DNA of 64,000 bases from Spirochaeta isovalerica (GTDB lineage: Bacteria > Spirochaetota > Spirochaetia > DSM-2461): NCBI RefSeq assembly GCF_014207565.1, contig NZ_JACHGJ010000002.1, positions 124,001 to 188,000 on the forward strand. Direction: 5' to 3'. A program made the translations under genes and the position numbers. Shown in pieces: positions 59,619 through 64,000 of the stretch (positions are counted from its first letter, which is position 1; each line of letters begins with the position of its first letter). The notes under the pieces are model-generated. The model saw only the letters and a list, made by a program, of their open reading frames with translations. It did not search any database and was not told where the DNA came from.

Positions 59619-62600
59619 ATGGAACAGCAGTTTCTATTTGATGACTTCGAACCGGGTTTCCAGGAGCCTCAGCCGGAGAAAGTAAGAAAAACAAAAAAAA
59701 GCCCCTCAAAGTCCTCAAAGAAGAAGGCAGAAAAGAAAACGGTAGATGAGCAGCCTCTCTCTCTTTTTGATGATCTTCCTCTCTTCGCATCAGCAGATCT
59801 CTTTCAGCCGGATCTCTTCTCCCAACCGGAACCCCGAAAGGCCGTTACGCCCAAGTCGAAAGTCATAAAAACATCGAAAAAGTCCAAAAAAGGCGAAACT
59901 GCTGAATCGGTTCCTGCGGAGCTTTCCGATAGGGAAAGACAATCGGACGCTCAAATCATATCCGAGCCTTTGCCGGAAAAGCATAGGGAAGCTGAACCTG
60001 TCCTGGAGCCTGATCATGAGCAGCCGCCGGAACCGGAAAGAAAAACCGTAAATGAGTCAGAACGTCTCCCCGAACCTGAACCCGAACCGATTCCGGAAGA
60101 GCCTCCTGAAGAGAAGCCTCCCTGGTCTCACGGTTTTGTTATCGAACCGGATTTTTTCACAGATACCATGACGAGGGGGCTTTCGGCAACGGCTTATCAT
60201 CTCAATAATTATCCCGGAGAAGAGGAGAATCCCCTTCATCCCTGGGGAACATCTGATGAGACCGGTGAACTGTCCGGCCTGGAAGAAAAGTTTCACAAAC
60301 TGCTTAAAAAAAACAAAGGACTTTATCGCCTTTCTGATGCTTTCAATCAGATCGAACTGGGTGAAATCGGTTCTTTCTATTACCGGGACTACCGGGGGCT
60401 CATCGATGTGCATGTGAGGGAAATACTGGAGACGCGCATCAGTTTCGTTTTTTACGATCATAAAGGGGGCGACCCCTTTTATATGCCTCAGGTGACATTC
60501 TCCGATGGAAAAACTTCTTCCCGGACTCTCTATCTCCCCCATGAATTCTACAACGACAGCGGCCTCTTCTACCTTCTTGATATACACAGCGCCGTTATTT
60601 TCTATATGCGGCAAGTTAATGAGGCATCAGACTGGATTATCGACTTTTTTGCAAACTGCACGTCCATGAGCGAAGAGGAAATTATCAGCCTGTCGGAAAG
60701 AGTGGGGAAGGGGCTGCCTGAAGGAATCTTCGTCGAACTGCCTCAGAGCAGAATCGAGTACGTTAATCCCGAGCCTGTTCCCATACTGGAATTCTCCGAA
60801 AGAGGAAGAAAGTCCCGAATCTCTCTTTTCTTTCGCTATGAAGACCGCGAATTTGCTTTCAGAAAAAACACGACAGCCTCATTCATATCCGAAAAAACTG
60901 ATGATGTGACAACTATCATAAACAGGAATACGGCTTTTGAGCTTGAAGCTTTCAACTATTTCTGCGAAGTAATGGAAGACAAACTCATATACAGCGATCT
61001 CGAGTTCCGCGACGGCTTCACTTTCGAGTTCAAGAGTTCGGTGGACAAGATGCTCCTCCATTTCGGGGAACAGCTCATTTCCGACGGTGCCGAGCTGAGA
61101 AGGCGGGGAACCAAACAGAAGATCCGTATGGCCGCCGGATTCTCATTCAATGTCAACAAGAGCCATGACTGGCTCGATATAAAAGCGCGGATTAAAGATA
61201 CGGAAGGGAATCTCGATGATCCCGTTTTTGACAGCTTCACTCCCGGCGATCCCCTTATGAAAGGGCGGAGCGGGTTCTACCTGATCCGTCAGGCCGATCT
61301 GGAAAAGCTGGAACAGCTCCGGAATATGGGAATGGATGACGACGGGGAACTGAGTCTCTCTTCCTTCAATCTGGGTATGATCGATGTTCTGTACGATGAG
61401 ATTGAAAACCGCGACAACGAGGAGGTCCTCCGGCTCGGGAAGGCGATCGAAGGTCTTCAGCATTTTGATGAGATAGAAGAAGCCGAGCCTCCCGAAGGTC
61501 TGAACGCGACTCTCCGGCACTATCAGCAGGCGGGACTCAACTGGCTGTACTTTCTGAATCAGTATAACCTCAACGGCTGTCTGGCCGATGATATGGGACT
61601 GGGAAAAACGATCCAGACTCTGGCCCTGCTTATGAAGTTGAAAAACGAAGGGAAGCTTGAAAAAGCCCTGATCGTCGTTCCTGTCAGTACCATGCCCAAC
61701 TGGCAGGATGAAGCTGAAAAATTCACGCCTTCTCTCAAGACTCTCCGTCACTACGGTCCCGGCAGGGCTAAAACGGAACTTGAGCTTCAGGACTTCGACA
61801 TCATTCTGGTCAGCTTTCACACTCTCAGAAATGATATAGAGCTCTTCTCCTCAATGGATTTCACTTATCTCATACTCGATGAGGCCCAGAATATTAAAAA
61901 CGCCTCCTCCCAGATATTCAAAAGCGTCAAACTGGTCCATGCAAGGCATCGCCTGTCTCTGACCGGTACACCTATCGAGAACAACACAATGGATCTCTGG
62001 GCCCAGTTCGACTTCCTCAACCCGGGACTTCTCAGTTCGGCGGAACAGTATAAGCGGCGATTCGCCCGGCCCATCGAGGATGAAAATGATGAAGGGGCGA
62101 CGGAACTGCTCAGAAAAATCGTCTTTCCCTTTATTCTGCGCAGAAAGAAAGAAGACGTCGTCAAAGATCTTCCGGAAAAAGAGGAGATTATCCAGCATAT
62201 CGAACTGGGATACGAACAGCGCAAGCTCTACAACGAGATTCGGGAATATTACCGGAATAAAGTCAGCGATTCTGTCAACGACAACGGTGTGGCGGGGTCG
62301 CAGATGGTTATATTCGAAGCCCTTCTCAGGCTCCGGCAGGCGGCAAACTTTCCGAAAATGGTTTCCGAGGAATACAGCCATATCATCCCCGCCAAGTTTG
62401 AAATGCTTAAGGACCTGATTAAAGAGATTCTAGAGGAGAATCACAAAATCCTCATCTTCTCCCAGTTTGTCAAATCTTTACATATCATACGTGATTATCT
62501 GGATCAGGCGGGAATCACCTATTCCTATCTGGACGGACAGACCCGGGACCGGGACGGGCAGATCAAGAGCTTTCAGAATGATGAGTCGAACCGCGTTTTC

Positions 62601-62894
62601 CTGATCAGCCTCAAAGCCGGGGGAGTGGGAATCAACCTCACATCAGCGGATTACGTCGTTCTCTTCGATCCCTGGTGGAATCCCGCTATCGAAGCCCAGG
62701 CCATTGCCAGAAGCCACAGGATCGGACAGCAGAACCGTGTTATCGCCTATAAGTTCATCGCCAAGGATACGGTGGAGGACAAGATTCTGGAGATGCAGAA
62801 CCGCAAGAAGATGCTTGTGGAGGATGTCGTTTCCACGGAGAGCAGTTTCTTCAAATCTCTGGGGAAAGAGGATGTGGTGAATCTGTTCAGTTAG
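59619..62894 (+). CDS. SNF2-family helicase-like ATPase
   Basis: This 1091-residue protein has an N-terminal region (1-170) of low complexity, rich in Lys, Pro and Glu, then about 450 residues of unknown fold and a SNF2 ATPase core. Walker A is ADDMGLGKTIQT near 657, Walker B LILDEAQNIKN near 753, then LSLTGTPIENN, and the second lobe with SLKAGGVGINLT and ARSHRIGQ near 1030. SNF2 proteins translocate on double-stranded DNA and move bound proteins; in bacteria RapA-like members recycle RNA polymerase, but this one lacks the RapA-type N-terminus. QQFLF (3-7) and QPLSLF (45-50) resemble sliding-clamp-binding motifs. No SWIM domain was seen. Confidence 0.9.
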   Translation: MEQQFLFDDFEPGFQEPQPEKVRKTKKSPSKSSKKKAEKKTVDEQPLSLFDDLPLFASADLFQPDLFSQPEPRKAVTPKSKVIKTSKKSKKGETAESVPAELSDRERQSDAQIISEPLPEKHREAEPVLEPDHEQPPEPERKTVNESERLPEPEPEPIPEEPPEEKPPWSHGFVIEPDFFTDTMTRGLSATAYHLNNYPGEEENPLHPWGTSDETGELSGLEEKFHKLLKKNKGLYRLSDAFNQIELGEIGSFYYRDYRGLIDVHVREILETRISFVFYDHKGGDPFYMPQVTFSDGKTSSRTLYLPHEFYNDSGLFYLLDIHSAVIFYMRQVNEASDWIIDFFANCTSMSEEEIISLSERVGKGLPEGIFVELPQSRIEYVNPEPVPILEFSERGRKSRISLFFRYEDREFAFRKNTTASFISEKTDDVTTIINRNTAFELEAFNYFCEVMEDKLIYSDLEFRDGFTFEFKSSVDKMLLHFGEQLISDGAELRRRGTKQKIRMAAGFSFNVNKSHDWLDIKARIKDTEGNLDDPVFDSFTPGDPLMKGRSGFYLIRQADLEKLEQLRNMGMDDDGELSLSSFNLGMIDVLYDEIENRDNEEVLRLGKAIEGLQHFDEIEEAEPPEGLNATLRHYQQAGLNWLYFLNQYNLNGCLADDMGLGKTIQTLALLMKLKNEGKLEKALIVVPVSTMPNWQDEAEKFTPSLKTLRHYGPGRAKTELELQDFDIILVSFHTLRNDIELFSSMDFTYLILDEAQNIKNASSQIFKSVKLVHARHRLSLTGTPIENNTMDLWAQFDFLNPGLLSSAEQYKRRFARPIEDENDEGATELLRKIVFPFILRRKKEDVVKDLPEKEEIIQHIELGYEQRKLYNEIREYYRNKVSDSVNDNGVAGSQMVIFEALLRLRQAANFPKMVSEEYSHIIPAKFEMLKDLIKEILEENHKILIFSQFVKSLHIIRDYLDQAGITYSYLDGQTRDRDGQIKSFQNDESNRVFLISLKAGGVGINLTSADYVVLFDPWWNPAIEAQAIARSHRIGQQNRVIAYKFIAKDTVEDKILEMQNRKKMLVEDVVSTESSFFKSLGKEDVVNLFS

Positions 62895-62992
62895 AGGGAT
62901 TTCACTATCTTCAGAATCAATCCATGCCCTATGATAAAGCCCTGTTTGAGAAAATGGCCGATAATATGTGGAATAGAATCAAGCCTTAAGTG

Positions 62993-63583
62993 TCAGTTCT
63001 GGAGCCGGCTTAAAAGACCTAGCGAATTCAGTAAAGCTTTTTTATCATTGTCTTCCAAACCGATAGAACAGGATTTATAGATATTCAGTCCCTGTTCCCT
63101 GTATTCATCCAGAGTTCTCCGTCCTTCTTCTGTTACGCTGACCAGTTTCGATCGCCGGTCATCGGGGTTCTCCTTCTCCTCTATCCAGCCCTGTTTATTC
63201 AGACGATTGACCACTTCAACTCCCGACGACATTTCCATATTGTTGGAAAAAATCAACCGGGATTTTGTCATGTCTCCGTGTTCGTTCAGAACGAAAAGGT
63301 ACTGGAAATCCATAAAGGATGAAAAGGGCGTTTCGGTCGCAAACCGATTCTGTTCTTTTTTCAGGAGGTTGGCCATATTGACCAGATGCATTCCGATCAG
63401 AATGTCTTCCATTCCCGAACCGTCGTGTTCCTCTGCGATGTTTTCCTTTTCTCCGGAGCTCAATAACCAGCGGGAAAAATCGACGATCCAGTCAGATTTT
63501 AAAGTCTCTGCACCGGATTGCTTCAGGTAATTTTCCAGATAGGTCAGTAGTTCTTTGGCGTGTTGTAGAGTCGAATCATTCAT
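62993..63583 (-). CDS. MarR-family transcriptional regulator
   Basis: This 196-residue winged-helix protein has a long N-terminal helical part and the DNA-binding core at about 95-165. The wing is visible as KEQNRFATETPF at first and then RLNKQGWIEEKENPDDRRSKLVSVTEEG, the typical MarR end of the wing with DDRR. It is encoded divergently from an alpha/beta hydrolase gene, with two copies of a palindromic repeat between, and probably represses both, releasing in response to a small aromatic ligand or oxidant. No ligand can be named. Confidence 0.9.
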   Translation of the reverse strand: MNDSTLQHAKELLTYLENYLKQSGAETLKSDWIVDFSRWLLSSGEKENIAEEHDGSGMEDILIGMHLVNMANLLKKEQNRFATETPFSSFMDFQYLFVLNEHGDMTKSRLIFSNNMEMSSGVEVVNRLNKQGWIEEKENPDDRRSKLVSVTEEGRRTLDEYREQGLNIYKSCSIGLEDNDKKALLNSLGLLSRLQN

Positions 63584-63594
63584 TTATCCCATAA

Positions 63595-63678
63595 TAATGC
63601 TATAAAGCATTAAAAATCAAGCTGTATAGTTGACTTTAATAAAATATCACAGTATATAAAGTGCTATAAAGCATTAAA
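63595..63678. promoter_or_regulatory. Two operator-like repeats and a promoter in the marR-hydrolase gap
   Basis: The 17-base sequence TGCTATAAAGCATTAAA occurs at 63598-63614 and again at 63662-63678. The first copy extends to a palindrome with 7-base arms, TAATGCT and AGCATTA. Between them lies a good promoter for the hydrolase, TTGACT (63630) and TATATA (63653) with 17 bases between, so the second copy sits at the transcription start. This is a usual layout for MarR autorepression. Confidence 0.75.
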
Positions 63679-63692
63679 TATAAGGATTTAGT

Positions 63693-64000
63693 ATGAAAAA
63701 GAAGCTTATTAAGAGAATTTTACTCATTATCGCTATTGTGATTGCCTCACTTGCATTGCTGGCAGTCATCGTTCCTCTGTTTATTTCTCCATCACCTCTA
63801 GAGGATGTGGTCTCTGTTGAAGAGGTTCAAAGGAACGACAGCCGTTTTGTCACTATTCCCTTTGAAGGGACTGATGGCATTGAAATCCATTATAGGGAAA
63901 AGGGCGGGGCAGATAAGGATGAACCTGTTTTTGTTCTCCTTCACGGCTCCATGTACAACCTGTATTCCTGGGACAGGGTTATGGACTTTTTCGGTTCCAT
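63693..64000 (+). CDS. Alpha/beta hydrolase, N-terminal part
   Basis: The gene runs off the end of the window. The visible 102 residues start with a membrane anchor (LLIIAIVIASLALLAVIVPLF), followed by a short linker and the beginning of an alpha/beta hydrolase domain: VTIPFEGTDGIEIHYRE, then VFVLLHGSMYNLYSWD with the oxyanion HG. The nucleophile region is not included. It is divergent from the MarR gene and likely controlled by it. Such membrane-anchored hydrolases are common targets of MarR regulators. Confidence 0.8.
   Translation, partial: MKKKLIKRILLIIAIVIASLALLAVIVPLFISPSPLEDVVSVEEVQRNDSRFVTIPFEGTDGIEIHYREKGGADKDEPVFVLLHGSMYNLYSWDRVMDFFGS

Overview
The window looks like chromosome of an anaerobic or microaerophilic free-living spirochaete (Spirochaetota, Spirochaetaceae-like). 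The basis is inference from gene content: a class I lysyl-tRNA synthetase next to an archaeal/eukaryotic-type prolyl-tRNA synthetase, a complete Bat (aerotolerance) operon, CheW, many lipoproteins and beta-barrel-like envelope proteins, and a selenium-linked purine catabolic cluster. No 16S or other decisive marker is present, so the phylum assignment is not proven.

Layout. 1-2.4 kb: end of an RhlE-like DEAD-box helicase, a lipoprotein carboxylesterase and a DMT transporter cut off after about 77 residues. 2.4-9.6 kb: an alpha/beta hydrolase, then a tightly coupled leftward operon (GH2 glycosidase, GPH sugar symporter, sulfatase interrupted by one in-frame TGA) facing a TetR regulator across a perfect 24-bp palindrome; this looks like a regulated module for a sulfated glycan. 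9.6-12.7 kb: PAP2 phosphatase, PD40 lipoprotein and an IS3-family element with an A6G frameshift site. 12.7-23.1 kb: a CAU-anticodon tRNA, RlpA-like protein, Hsp20 behind a likely sigma-54 promoter, lysS, a HAD protein, DUF368/PopT, era, clpP, a nuclease-fold lipoprotein, rmuC and argJ.

23.1-30.9 kb: the Bat operon (MoxR, DUF58, a BatD-like short protein, BatA, BatB, BatC, and a BatD-BatE fusion) followed by an Smr protein. Almost all joints overlap by 4 bases or more, so the operon is probably translated as one coupled unit. 30.9-41 kb: infA, a DksA/TraR zinc-finger protein, a DbpA-like RNA-binding protein, OmpA-like protein, ASCH protein, coiled-coil protein, cheW, a zinc-ribbon membrane protein paired with a condensation-fold acyltransferase, and several unknowns.

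41.2-54.2 kb: the most notable block, ygfK-ssnA-ygeY, then molybdenum hydroxylase large, 2Fe-2S and FAD subunits, then ygfM-xdhD. This matches the E. coli ygfK/ssnA/ygfM/xdhD region, which is tied to selenium-dependent molybdenum hydroxylases and anaerobic purine/urate breakdown. It is preceded by a perfect inverted repeat and about 240 bases of potentially structured leader that I cannot assign to a known riboswitch. XdhD keeps a 2Fe-2S-like N-terminal domain that contains no cluster cysteines.

54.2-64 kb: a membrane protein, folK, proS, an outer-membrane-like protein plus lipoprotein, a SNF2-family helicase with two sliding-clamp-like motifs at its N-terminus, and a MarR regulator facing the start of an alpha/beta hydrolase over two copies of an operator-like repeat. 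A 37-base dispersed repeat with a covarying hairpin occurs three times (near 12.9 kb and twice near 33.9 kb).
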